A DNA stretch of 64,000 nucleotides from Gracilimonas amylolytica (GTDB lineage: Bacteria; Bacteroidota; Rhodothermia; Balneolales; Balneolaceae), in NCBI RefSeq assembly GCF_002911695.1, contig NZ_PQBS01000027.1, positions 104,995 to 168,994 on the forward strand, written 5' to 3'. Both the position numbers and the translations under genes were made by a program. Of the stretch, positions 8,213-16,725 are shown in pieces. Every line of letters starts with the position of its first letter. Position 1 is the stretch's first letter. Below the pieces are notes generated by a model. The model saw nothing but the letters and a program-made list of their open reading frames with translations, was not told where the DNA came from and ran no database searches.

Positions 8213-9444
8213 TCCTTGTTTTTAGCCTCTATCCATTTACTCATATAGCGGGCACTTCCAAGCGTATGGTAATGTAAGATCTCTCCTGTAAAATGATGCC
8301 TGCGATGACCTAACAGATTTAATTTGGTCTGAATTAATCGCTTTATAAGTCGTTTACCATGTAGTTCTTTTTGGTACAATCTGTTGATAATATCTGTTCC
8401 CAAACATTGTGCCTCATGCCATCTTTTTTCATTGGTATATAATTCAACAGCCTGATCTGCAAGATCTTTCGGATCATCACTGATGGCTCCGGGCCATATT
8501 AATTTTCCATGCATAGCTTCAGCTCCTATCGGTGTTGTTACACTTGGCGTACCGCATTGCATAGCCTCTATGAGCTTACCCTTTAGCCCGGCCCCAAACC
8601 GCAAAGGTGCCAGTAAAACTCTTGATCCTTCAACCACTTTTTTTGCATCATCTGCCCTACCTTTGATCATGAAACCCTCACTTTCATTGTGCAGCTGCTT
8701 GACCTTTTGTGAAGGATATGCCCCATAAATATGAAGTTCAGCATCCGGAAGCCTCTCACGTATCAGGTGCCAGATCTCCTCTTTTAAAAAGAGGACAGCA
8801 TTCCAGTTTGGCTCGTGCAAGAAGTTGCCAATACTTACAAAGTGTTCTCTTTTACCATATGGTTTCCAATTATTTATCTCATTTTCAGATATGGCATCAA
8901 GTAAGAAAGGAACATGAACGATCTTGTCAGAACTGACACCAAAAGTTTCTTTCAGGACTCCCATCTCAAACTCTGAAATGATCAGTGAAATATCACATCT
9001 GTGAATGCTGGCCAGCTCCCGCTTGGCCATGTCACTGTACAGATCTTCCTCCCTGAAGTCACGCCCTTCTTTCCAGGCTGTTTGGCGTCCCTCCCGTAAA
9101 AAGTGCAGATCTTCGGTATCAAGTATAGTCATCGCTTCGGGTACATTATCTCTTACCCTCCATCCAAATTGCTCTTCAGTCATGAACCGATCAAACATAA
9201 CCACATTGGGATTCTGCCTTTTTAGGAAAGCATCAAAACTTGAATCATTAAGTTTGATCGACTCTACTTGAACACCGTATGCTTCCAGGTCTGCCGCATA
9301 TTGACTGTGAGTTGCAGCCGTCACAAAGGTAATATCCCACCCTTCATTTTGAAACAGATCTATGATCTGCATCATCCTGGAACCGGCCGCAGATGACCCG
9401 GGTTCCGGCCATACTTTCCCTATAATTAGTACCTTAGTGGGCAT
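8206..9444 (-). CDS. Glycosyltransferase (GT4-like, GT-B fold)
   Basis: A 412-residue cytoplasmic or peripheral glycosyltransferase. It starts with a Rossmann-type strand and a glycine-rich turn (KVLIIGKVWPEPGSSAAGSR), has a central linker, and ends with the donor-sugar domain: VSIGNFLHEPNWNAVLFL, then APLRFGAGLKGKLIEAMQCGTPSVTTPIGAE, the standard GT4 nucleotide-sugar loop with a glutamate. Acceptor and sugar are not predictable. A lone gene for glycan or lipid modification is likely, since no polysaccharide cluster surrounds it. Its start is 81 bases downstream of the O-methyltransferase stop codon on the same strand, so the two may be co-transcribed. Confidence 0.85.
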   Translation of the reverse strand: MPTKVLIIGKVWPEPGSSAAGSRMMQIIDLFQNEGWDITFVTAATHSQYAADLEAYGVQVESIKLNDSSFDAFLKRQNPNVVMFDRFMTEEQFGWRVRDNVPEAMTILDTEDLHFLREGRQTAWKEGRDFREEDLYSDMAKRELASIHRCDISLIISEFEMGVLKETFGVSSDKIVHVPFLLDAISENEINNWKPYGKREHFVSIGNFLHEPNWNAVLFLKEEIWHLIRERLPDAELHIYGAYPSQKVKQLHNESEGFMIKGRADDAKKVVEGSRVLLAPLRFGAGLKGKLIEAMQCGTPSVTTPIGAEAMHGKLIWPGAISDDPKDLADQAVELYTNEKRWHEAQCLGTDIINRLYQKELHGKRLIKRLIQTKLNLLGHRRHHFTGEILHYHTLGSARYMSKWIEAKNKDQ

Positions 9445-9525
9445 GATCTATATCTAATAAATGAATTATATATTCGCTTTTAATGATTGGTGTTCAATGA
9501 ATTATGACAGAAACCACTCCCATTG

Positions 9526-10185
9526 TTATAACTTTCTTGCTATCATAAGTCCGTCACGTATCGGAAGGAGTACCTGCTCAACCCTTTTATCTTCAGCTAC
9601 TTTTTTATTGAATGCATGAAGTGCTTCAGCTTTGTGGTCATTCGGCTCTAAAACTGTTCCGTTCCAAAGCACATTATCGGTAATGATCAAACCTCCATTT
9701 TTTAGCTTATTGATCGATTCTTCAAAATAGAATTCATACCTCAACTTATCTGCATCTATGAAGATCAGATCGAAGATCCCTTCAATCTCCGGAAGAATAT
9801 CCTGCGCGTTTCCTTTGATCAGTTCGATCACACCATGTTTATCATATTTTTTAAAATGTGTCTCAGCCAATTCCTGATACCTGATATTCATTTCAATGGT
9901 TTTGATCTGACCCCTACCCTCTAAAGCCTCCGCCATCATTAGGGCTGAATACCCGGTAAAGGTACCGACCTCTAAAATTCTTTGAGCCCCGCTTATTGAG
10001 ATGAGCAACTTTAATAGCATACCGACCATATTTCCGCTTAACATGTCTATATACTCGAGTTCTTCATCAGATGAAGCTACCACCTCTTTTACCTCTTTGG
10101 ACTCTTCAGAAGTGAAATTTAGAGCATACTCCTCAATTTGCGGGTCGGTTATCTGAACGCTGTGCTTTTTTCTATGCTTCTTCAT
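9526..10185 (-). CDS. O-methyltransferase (YrrM / caffeoyl-CoA methyltransferase family)
   Basis: A 219-residue class I methyltransferase of the cation-dependent O-methyltransferase family. The SAM-binding loop ILEVGTFTGYSALMMAEAL is at about residues 65-83, the acidic motif LIFIDADK at about 138-145, and the metal-site region ITDNVLWNGTV at about 166-176. Members methylate catechol-like substrates or, for YrrM/TrmR, tRNA wobble uridine derivatives. The genome context gives no substrate. It is divergent from the acyltransferase gene at 10234. Confidence 0.87.
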   Translation of the reverse strand: MKKHRKKHSVQITDPQIEEYALNFTSEESKEVKEVVASSDEELEYIDMLSGNMVGMLLKLLISISGAQRILEVGTFTGYSALMMAEALEGRGQIKTIEMNIRYQELAETHFKKYDKHGVIELIKGNAQDILPEIEGIFDLIFIDADKLRYEFYFEESINKLKNGGLIITDNVLWNGTVLEPNDHKAEALHAFNKKVAEDKRVEQVLLPIRDGLMIARKL

Positions 10186-10233
10186 GATTGAAAGATAAGG
10201 TGCAAGCCCCTATTATAACCAAAAAAGATTGCT

Positions 10234-10899
10234 TTGAATTTTATTCCCGCCAATGAATCTGCCTTTTATATTCGGTTTTTCAGCATCTACACCAAATGGA
10301 AACTGAGAAGAAGCTTTGATCAGTTGTGGATCAAACAAGAATACCAACCATCTTCTGATTCGAGAACTGTGTATTATCTCAATCATAACTCCTGGTGGGA
10401 TGGACTGATCCCCCTCTATTTGAATGAAAATCTATTCCATCAAAAGGCCCGCGCCATTATGGAAATGAAACAAATGAGAGAGCACTCATTCTTCAACAAG
10501 ATAGGTGCCTTCTCCATTGATCTCGATAACCCCAGATCATCATTGACCTCTCTTCGTTATGCCCTCAAGTCCATGGAAAGAGAAAGATCCTGTCTCTTCA
10601 TTTATCCCGAGGGTAAGATCACACCGGTGTCTGAAGGTGAGCCCAAATTCAAAAACGGACTAAGCTGGCTTTATAAGAGATCAGATAAAATTGACTTCGT
10701 ACCTATAGGTATTTACATGCATTCCTTCAGATCCCCCAAACCTGAACTTTATATATCAATAGGAAATTCAGTTGTTCCTGATAAAGAATTGGGCATTAAA
10801 GAATTAACTAAATTATTTCAGCGAAAATTGCATGATAATTTAACCGATATTAGAAGCGTAGCCGGGTATTCTGATTCAGGCTTCACTCCTCAATTTTAG
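10234..10899 (+). CDS. PlsC-type acyltransferase, candidate carotenoid-glycoside acyltransferase (CruD-like)
   Basis: A 221-residue acyltransferase of the lysophosphatidate acyltransferase fold. Motif I HNSWWD (HX4D) lies at about residues 51-56 and motif III FIYPEGKITP at about 127-136; these bind the acyl donor and acceptor phosphate/hydroxyl. Its neighbours are a CrtC carotenoid hydratase and a GT2 glycosyltransferase. In green sulfur bacteria CrtC, CruC and CruD hydrate, glycosylate and acylate the carotenoid tail, and the same trio here suggests a CruD-like role. A general phospholipid acyltransferase remains possible. Confidence 0.75.
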   Translation: MNFIPANESAFYIRFFSIYTKWKLRRSFDQLWIKQEYQPSSDSRTVYYLNHNSWWDGLIPLYLNENLFHQKARAIMEMKQMREHSFFNKIGAFSIDLDNPRSSLTSLRYALKSMERERSCLFIYPEGKITPVSEGEPKFKNGLSWLYKRSDKIDFVPIGIYMHSFRSPKPELYISIGNSVVPDKELGIKELTKLFQRKLHDNLTDIRSVAGYSDSGFTPQF

Positions 10900-10914
10900 C
10901 CTAAATAATTTAGG
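10900..10914. repeat. 15-base perfect palindrome between two convergent stop codons
   Basis: CCTAAATAATTTAGG fills the gap exactly between the acyltransferase stop (10897-10899) and the crtC stop (10915-10917). It could form a small bidirectional hairpin, but there is no T tract, so termination is only a guess. Confidence 0.3.
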
Positions 10915-11982
10915 TTACCACGTCCACGGGTACATAAGGGGCGATTTTTGCACCCAATGTGTTGCATCTTCAGCATAATTCAACCTCATATGCACCAAAG
11001 GCCAGAATATCTTCTTATATATATAATCAGGATATATATACTCTGAAATTCCTTGGGCTGCATATACTTGTCCTCTATAGTTGATTACTGAATTACCTAT
11101 GAAACGCTGATAAAAAGGCCCGTCATCAATCTTATCCTTTAAGTTAATATTTACAGTAACATGTGGTTTTTTTAAGTCAATTTTACGGGCAGATCTTAGC
11201 CCAAACACATTTGATGACTTGTAGCTTAGTTCAGCCTCACCAAAGTGCTCTAACACTGTTCGATTTTCTCTATCGATCAGCCAAGCTTCAAATTGCTTGT
11301 CATCATGCTTTTCCATCAGGTAATAAATGAGTGTGAAATCTTTGAAGTGGTATCTTCCCCAATACCAGTCTTTAAAGCTTTCCTTCATCGGCTCATATCC
11401 GATGTTGTGATCATGATACCCGAGTCCTTCAGTTTCAATTACCTCCTCCCCATTCTTCCCTTTCATATTGAGATCTGCCTTGAACTCAAGTGCCGGGAGC
11501 ACCAGATTCCACAAATGTTTGTCTTTACTTTCTGAACTTAGAAGCGTTGAATCCGTAACTGGTCCTTTTCCTGTTATTGAACCTTTCAATTCATAACCGG
11601 ATGGCAGCTGCTGATCCAGGTAAAGTTCGTAGGAGAATTCATTGTTTTTCAGATCATACCGAAAAGAATTATTCTCAACCTTAAGCGAGAGTTGGTCAGC
11701 ATCCCAGTGAAAAGCATTTTCTTTAAACTCGAGGAAACTATAATACACCGGCTTGCTGTTGCGGTACACCGAAACACTGATAGCAGGATGAGCACCGGTT
11801 TGAAGCGGATCAGACTCCAGCTTCTTTATCTTTTTGGTTGAAAATGGATTTTCATGATAAAAGATGATCACAAAGGAGAATTCACCATCATGACTGATTC
11901 CATCAAAATACCACCATTCATATCCTTCCGGTGGCTTGTTATAATCCGGAGAAACTTGATCCAGGTCAGTTGTTATATTCAT
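10915..11982 (-). CDS. crtC: CrtC-like carotenoid 1,2-hydratase
   Basis: A 355-residue protein with the hallmarks of the CrtC / hydroxyneurosporene synthase family (lipocalin-like double beta-barrel). EGYEWWYFDG is at about residues 19-28, where a substrate-binding Trp/Asp pair lies, and GLGYHDHNIGYEP in the middle is the conserved active-site stretch. CrtC adds water across the terminal 1,2 double bond of an acyclic carotenoid end, making the tertiary hydroxyl needed for glycosylation. No signal peptide is visible. It is convergent with the acyltransferase gene (15 bases) and divergent from the GT2 gene (56 bases). Confidence 0.85.
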   Translation of the reverse strand: MNITTDLDQVSPDYNKPPEGYEWWYFDGISHDGEFSFVIIFYHENPFSTKKIKKLESDPLQTGAHPAISVSVYRNSKPVYYSFLEFKENAFHWDADQLSLKVENNSFRYDLKNNEFSYELYLDQQLPSGYELKGSITGKGPVTDSTLLSSESKDKHLWNLVLPALEFKADLNMKGKNGEEVIETEGLGYHDHNIGYEPMKESFKDWYWGRYHFKDFTLIYYLMEKHDDKQFEAWLIDRENRTVLEHFGEAELSYKSSNVFGLRSARKIDLKKPHVTVNINLKDKIDDGPFYQRFIGNSVINYRGQVYAAQGISEYIYPDYIYKKIFWPLVHMRLNYAEDATHWVQKSPLMYPWTW

Positions 11983-12038
11983 AAAAGTAATTTTTAAGTC
12001 AGAGACTCAATTTAAGATTCTGACACCTATATTCATCT

Positions 12039-13178
12039 ATGGACATTTTACTCATTGTTGCAGTATCCTACTTGCTTTATACCGTTGCTGTATTTGTACG
12101 CAACTTATTTGAATTTCGTTCTCTCAATGAATGTAATAAGTCTTTGGAGGATGAACCTTTTGTAAGTGTTTGCATACCTGCCAGAAATGAGGAAAATGTT
12201 ATTGAACGTTGTGTTCGGTCAGTTCTAAACCAAAATTATACAAACTTTGAGGTCATTGTTCTTGATGATAACTCCACAGATGCAACTCCTGATCTTTTAA
12301 GTACGCTCGGTTCTAAAAACAAAGCACTAAGAGTGATCAATGGTGAGCCTAAGCCCGATGACTGGCTGGGCAAACCCTGGGCCTGCCAACAGTTGGGTAA
12401 TGCCTCCAGGGGTGAAATCATCCTTTTTATCGATGCCGATGTCTGGCTGGAACCGAGTGCAGTATTTAAGGCTGCTCAAGCCTTGAAGAGGTCAGATGTC
12501 ATAACCGTATGGCCCAAACAAGAGATCAAAACCTTCTGGGAAAAGCTCATCATCCCGATGATCTATTATGGATTATACAGCTTGTTACCTGCCAAGTACG
12601 TGGAGGAAAACCCAAAATGGGTACCAAAGCCCTTTCGAAAACAAGCCGGCGTTCAATTTGCGGCAGCCTGTGGACAGTTTATTGGTTTTAACAGACAGGC
12701 TTATAAAAAGATCGGGGGACATTCATCCGTAAAACAACAGATCGTGGAAGACGTAGAGCTCGCTAAGGTTGTTAAACGAAACGACCTCAGAATTACTATG
12801 TTTGATGGCATTGATACCGTTAACTGCAGAATGTATACATCGCACCACGAGATATTTGAAGGGCTTCGTAAAAACTTTTTTGTGGGTTTTGGTAGAAACA
12901 TTGTGCTTTTCCTATTCATGGCAATCATGCAGTTCATCGTGTATATAGCACCGGTATATATTTTAGCTTTTGGAGAACCCCATCAACAACTTACTGCAGC
13001 TGCCCTTTTAGGACTGATATTATTACAACGCTGGGTGCTGGACCTGAAATTTGGCTGGAATCCTTTGATGAGCATTTTGCAACCCCTTACCATTCTTTGG
13101 TTCGAGGTCCTGGGGATACGTTGCCTCTGGGATCATTACACCGGTAAAAAAGCAACATGGAAAGGCCGTGAAGTTTAG
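12039..13178 (+). CDS. Glycosyltransferase family 2, candidate carotenoid glucosyltransferase (CruC/CrtQ-like)
   Basis: A 379-residue membrane-bound GT2 enzyme. An N-terminal membrane segment (residues 2-20) is followed by the GT-A domain: VCIPARNEENVIERC, the nucleotide-binding VIVLDDNSTDATPDLL, the metal-binding DADVWLEP (DxD-like) and the catalytic QIVEDVELA. The C-terminal third has membrane segments (about residues 285-305 and 310-335). This layout matches CruC/CrtQ carotenoid glycosyltransferases. Next to crtC and an HX4D acyltransferase, glycosylation of a hydroxylated carotenoid tail is the best reading; another lipid glycosyltransferase cannot be excluded. Confidence 0.8.
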   Translation: MDILLIVAVSYLLYTVAVFVRNLFEFRSLNECNKSLEDEPFVSVCIPARNEENVIERCVRSVLNQNYTNFEVIVLDDNSTDATPDLLSTLGSKNKALRVINGEPKPDDWLGKPWACQQLGNASRGEIILFIDADVWLEPSAVFKAAQALKRSDVITVWPKQEIKTFWEKLIIPMIYYGLYSLLPAKYVEENPKWVPKPFRKQAGVQFAAACGQFIGFNRQAYKKIGGHSSVKQQIVEDVELAKVVKRNDLRITMFDGIDTVNCRMYTSHHEIFEGLRKNFFVGFGRNIVLFLFMAIMQFIVYIAPVYILAFGEPHQQLTAAALLGLILLQRWVLDLKFGWNPLMSILQPLTILWFEVLGIRCLWDHYTGKKATWKGREV

Positions 13179-13247
13179 ATCTAAATTCATCTCCCCTTCA
13201 CGAAGTATTGTTTTCTTTTTTGCAGATACATAGACATATTCAGGCAT

Positions 13248-14165
13248 ATGAAAGCATTGATCGAGAAATACCTGAAATATCTTTCCGTAGAACGAAATGC
13301 TTCTGAACATACCATAGTTTCTTATCAAAACGACCTGAGTTCTTTTCTGAATTTTACCGCTGAGGTTGAAGAAATCGATCCTGAGAATGTGGATGTGTCC
13401 TCCATCACCCGGTTATCTATAAGACTATGGTTAGGTGAGCTTTCAGAACAAGGCATGGCTAAATCGACCATAGCCCGCAAGGTGGCCGCAATTCGCTCAT
13501 TTTTCAAATATTGCTTTAAACGCGGGCACATAGAAAAAAATCCGGCTCATTTGCTGGTGGTTCCCAAGAAAGATAAAAGCTTACCCAAAACAGCTACCGT
13601 TGAAGATATTGAACGTATGATGGAAGCCGTTAATACAGAAACCACGCGAGGTCTTCAAAATCGCGCCATACTCGAATTATTTTACAGTACCGGAATGCGC
13701 CTCAGTGAATTGACCGGCTTGAACCTAAGTGATATCGATCTTAAACAAAATCAGGTAACTGTGAAAGGAAAGGGCAATAAACAGCGCATTATCCCATTAG
13801 GTAACACAGTATCCGGAATCTTAAAGGAGTTCATTAACAAAAGGCCTGAACTTTATGGTGACAGAACGGATTCAGATGCTAAAAAAGCCTTGTTCATTGC
13901 TGCAAGCGGCCAGCGCATATACGACAGAGCGGTCGGGTTGATCGTGGAAAAATATTTTAAATTAACCAGTGAGGTCACACAGAAAAGCCCGCACGTATTG
14001 CGACATAGTTTTGCAACTCATATGTTAGACAATGGTGCAGACATTAGGATCATAAAAGAATTTCTTGGGCATGCGAATCTTGCGGCTACGCAGGTTTACA
14101 CTCATACCAGCATTGACAGGCTCAAAAACGTGTATGAGCAAGCCCATCCAAGAGCTAAAACCTAA
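13248..14165 (+). CDS. Tyrosine recombinase XerC/XerD
   Basis: A 305-residue tyrosine recombinase with the SAM-like core-binding domain (about residues 1-95) and catalytic domain. The full catalytic set is visible: R151 (GMRLSELTG), K175 (VKGKGNKQR), H249 and R252 (HVLRH), H275 (LGHAN) and nucleophile Y284 (QVYTH). Length and motifs match chromosomal XerC/D, which resolves chromosome dimers at dif, rather than a phage integrase. Its place upstream of hpf on the same strand (37-base gap) is common in Bacteroidota. No dif site was recognised nearby. Confidence 0.92.
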   Translation: MKALIEKYLKYLSVERNASEHTIVSYQNDLSSFLNFTAEVEEIDPENVDVSSITRLSIRLWLGELSEQGMAKSTIARKVAAIRSFFKYCFKRGHIEKNPAHLLVVPKKDKSLPKTATVEDIERMMEAVNTETTRGLQNRAILELFYSTGMRLSELTGLNLSDIDLKQNQVTVKGKGNKQRIIPLGNTVSGILKEFINKRPELYGDRTDSDAKKALFIAASGQRIYDRAVGLIVEKYFKLTSEVTQKSPHVLRHSFATHMLDNGADIRIIKEFLGHANLAATQVYTHTSIDRLKNVYEQAHPRAKT

Positions 14166-14189
14166 AATAATCTCAATTATTACTTAATT

Positions 14190-14195
14190 AAGGAG
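14190..14195 (+). promoter_or_regulatory. Shine-Dalgarno sequence of hpf
   Basis: AAGGAG stands 7 bases before the ATG at 14203. Most genes in this window have no such sequence, so a canonical ribosome binding site before a ribosome-hibernation factor is unusual and fixes the start codon. Confidence 0.6.
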
Positions 14196-14202
14196 TAGAA
14201 TA

Positions 14203-14502
14203 ATGAAAACTACATTCACAGCACGCCATTTTGAAGCCAGCGCGGACCTGCAACAATACTGCATCGACAGTGTCGATAAATTAGACCAATTCTACGACCG
14301 TATCGTAATGTGCGATATTATTTTACAACCTACTCCTTCTGATGAAAATCCGAATCAGGCTGAATTGATCATCAAAGTTCCACGCAAAGTCTTGACGGTG
14401 AAAGAAAGTGGAAAATCTTACGAACAAGCCATACATAATGCTATTGAAACAGCTTCACGTCAGCTGAAAAAGTACAAAGACAAAATGCACGCTAACCAAT
14501 AA
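14203..14502 (+). CDS. hpf: Ribosome hibernation promoting factor (HPF/RaiA family, short form)
   Basis: A 99-residue protein covering just the N-terminal ribosome-binding domain (S30AE), with the conserved start TFTARHFEASADLQQYC and the C-terminal basic helix ETASRQLKKYKDKM. It binds the 30S decoding centre in stationary phase and stops translation. The long-form dimerisation tail is missing. It is followed 13 bases later by hprK, and preceded by the Xer recombinase. It is one of few genes here with a strong Shine-Dalgarno sequence. Confidence 0.9.
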   Translation: MKTTFTARHFEASADLQQYCIDSVDKLDQFYDRIVMCDIILQPTPSDENPNQAELIIKVPRKVLTVKESGKSYEQAIHNAIETASRQLKKYKDKMHANQ

Positions 14503-14515
14503 TAATTAAGCAAAT

Positions 14516-15547
14516 ATGCCTTTTAAACCGCATGACCCGATCCCCCGAAAGGATAAGATTTCGGTTGACTACCTGGTTGATAAGCTCAAAGAGCGAGTCA
14601 ACATCAAGATAGAATCTTGTGCTGCTGAGAATTGCAGTACAGATAAATTCATTACTGAAGCGGACCTTCACCGGCCGGGATTGGCTCTTGCGGGTTATAT
14701 TGACCTGTTTACCTATCAAAGAATTCAGATCGTTGGCAACACGGAAACTCAGTTTCTAAGCCATATGGGAGATGATAAACAGTTAGAATCTTTCCGAAAT
14801 CTGACACAATTTGATATTCCGGTCATTTTTCTGACCGATGGAAATGAATTACCGGAACCCTTACTGGAGGAAGCCAGAAAAGCAGGGATACCCGTCTTCT
14901 CCACTCCCCTTGAAACCACGCGCTTCATGTATCTTTTGCGGGATTTCATGGAAGATCAATTTGCCGTTCAAACCATGGTTCATGGTTCAATGATGGACGT
15001 TTATGGGATTGGAATACTCGTTGCCGGTCGATCCGGGATCGGGAAAAGTGAAGTCGCTCTCGACCTTGTGGAACGTGGCCACCGGCTGGTTGCCGATGAT
15101 GTGGTCATGCTGACAAAGAAAAACAATGTCTTGATGTCCTCTGCCACAGAGATGAGCAAGCACTTCATGGAGATCAGGGGACTCGGTATCGTGGATGTGA
15201 TGTCCATGTTCGGTATCCGTTCAATCCGGTATCAAAAACGCCTGGAAGTTGTACTTGAATTAACCCTATGGGATGAAGCACAGGAAGTAGAACGAACCGG
15301 TTTGAACCACGATTCAGTGAATATCCTGGATCTTGATATCCCATTGATCCATTTACCGATCACTCCGGGGAAAAATATTACCGTAATTGCAGAAGTCATC
15401 GCCATGAACTACCTGCTCAAACATTACGGCTATGATCCGGCAAAAGCCTTTCAGGAGCGCATTAAAACTAGTATTGGTGATAAAGCCAAAGGCGGAGATA
15501 TGACTCCAAAACGAGCCATTGAATATTTTGAGGGAGATATTGAATAA
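14516..15547 (+). CDS. hprK: HPr kinase/phosphorylase
   Basis: A 343-residue bifunctional enzyme that phosphorylates HPr on serine and reverses this. The N-terminal HprK domain (about 1-150) is followed by the kinase domain with His156 (VHGSMMDVYG), Walker A GRSGIGKSE at 171-179, the ADDVVML strand with two aspartates (194-195), and the signature EIRGLGIVDVMSMFGI. In organisms without a full sugar PTS, HprK is thought to control other pathways; whether a PTS exists here is not visible. It sits 13 bases after hpf and was probably co-transcribed with it. Confidence 0.93.
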   Translation: MPFKPHDPIPRKDKISVDYLVDKLKERVNIKIESCAAENCSTDKFITEADLHRPGLALAGYIDLFTYQRIQIVGNTETQFLSHMGDDKQLESFRNLTQFDIPVIFLTDGNELPEPLLEEARKAGIPVFSTPLETTRFMYLLRDFMEDQFAVQTMVHGSMMDVYGIGILVAGRSGIGKSEVALDLVERGHRLVADDVVMLTKKNNVLMSSATEMSKHFMEIRGLGIVDVMSMFGIRSIRYQKRLEVVLELTLWDEAQEVERTGLNHDSVNILDLDIPLIHLPITPGKNITVIAEVIAMNYLLKHYGYDPAKAFQERIKTSIGDKAKGGDMTPKRAIEYFEGDIE

Positions 15548-15635
15548 ATATAGTGTAACATTAGAGTTAGTTACTACTCTTTGATAAGGGCCATGAGGTC
15601 TGTATCTTTAGCACGTTTTGTAACAAGGATAATAC

Positions 15636-16610
15636 ATGTCTTTAAAAAATCATTATTACTACGACGAAACCAAGTGTGAGTTTGTACCAATTACGTACAA
15701 ACGGACTGAACAGGTCATCTATAATCTCTCGATCTGGATCCTGTCCGGGGTCATACTTACCGGTATAGGGATCATTCTACTTTCCAATTATGTGGGCACC
15801 CCGGCTGAATTAGCTCTCAAAGCAGAAAATGAAGCCCTTTACGAACAGCTGGAATCAACCCGCTCCTCCATTGTTGAATTAGATACCAAGCTAACGGAGA
15901 TCGCCCAAAAGGATAACGAAATGTATCGCTCTGTACTTGGTATGGATAAGATCTCATATGAAGAGCGTCAGGCCGGTATTGGTGGCTCTGACCCCTACGA
16001 AGATTTTGACGTATTCTCTGAATCCACCTCAGAACTTTTGAAATGGACCGCATCCAAAGTTGACAATATTGAGAGACGTATTGGAATTCAGCAGCTGAGT
16101 TTTGAGCAGATCAAGAATCAGTACAATGTGAATAAAGAGAAAATGAGCAACATTCCGGCGATAAAACCTACTACCGGAATTCTATTAAGTGGATTCGGTA
16201 TGAGAAACCACCCAATTCTTGGTTATCCCCGTCCACACAACGGATTGGATTTCAGAGCTGACGTGGGCGATCCGGTTCTAACCACCGGAGACGGCAAGAT
16301 CCGATTTGCCGGCAAAAAGAGCACTCTTGGTAATGTAGTGATCGTAGATCATGGCTTTGGGTTTGAAACACTCTATGCTCACCTATCCGGTTTTGCGGAA
16401 GGCATTCGTTCAGGTGTTGAGGTTAAGCGAGGACAACAGATCGCTATGGCCGGAGATTCAGGTCTTTCTGAGGGGCCCCACCTTCACTATGAAGTTCATT
16501 ACAATAAGCGTCCGGTTGACCCTATTTACTATCTGTTTGCTGATACTTCCCCTGAGGAATATGCCATGTTCAAAGAGATCGCCGAGACGAATCAGAACTC
16601 GATGGACTAA
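15636..16610 (+). CDS. M23-family membrane-anchored metallopeptidase
   Basis: A 324-residue cell-wall protein with one membrane segment (about residues 29-50), a coiled coil (about 57-95) and a C-terminal M23/LytM domain from about 180. Zinc and catalytic residues are intact: H201 and D205 (HNGLD), and H282-L-H284 (PHLHYE). It probably cuts peptidoglycan cross-links or, like EnvC/NlpD relatives, controls amidases; the intact HxxxD/HxH set favours true peptidase activity. It stands 88 bases after hprK and ends at a strong terminator. Confidence 0.88.
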   Translation: MSLKNHYYYDETKCEFVPITYKRTEQVIYNLSIWILSGVILTGIGIILLSNYVGTPAELALKAENEALYEQLESTRSSIVELDTKLTEIAQKDNEMYRSVLGMDKISYEERQAGIGGSDPYEDFDVFSESTSELLKWTASKVDNIERRIGIQQLSFEQIKNQYNVNKEKMSNIPAIKPTTGILLSGFGMRNHPILGYPRPHNGLDFRADVGDPVLTTGDGKIRFAGKKSTLGNVVIVDHGFGFETLYAHLSGFAEGIRSGVEVKRGQQIAMAGDSGLSEGPHLHYEVHYNKRPVDPIYYLFADTSPEEYAMFKEIAETNQNSMD

Positions 16611-16636
16611 TTCAGTTTTTACTTACAAGGTAATTC

Positions 16637-16666
16637 AAACCCGGTCTTTTCAGGTCGGGTTTTTTT
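16637..16666 (+). terminator. Rho-independent terminator after the M23 peptidase gene
   Basis: A 7-bp perfect stem (AAACCCG at 16637-16643 with CGGGTTT at 16656-16662) is followed by more T. It starts 26 bases past the stop codon. Confidence 0.85.
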
Positions 16667-16725
16667 GTGGATTAGAAGTAATCTTTTCGTTTAATTGATT
16701 CGATTTTTAATCCAAATATTTTAAG

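Noticed and set aside
10900..10914. Palindrome as a proven bidirectional terminator
   Set aside because: Only seven AT-rich pairs, a loop too short to fold well and no T tract.
13174..13185. TTTAGATCTAAA palindrome similar to the iron operator candidate
   Set aside because: It covers the stop codon of the GT2 gene and is not near a promoter; a 12-base palindrome of this kind can occur by chance.
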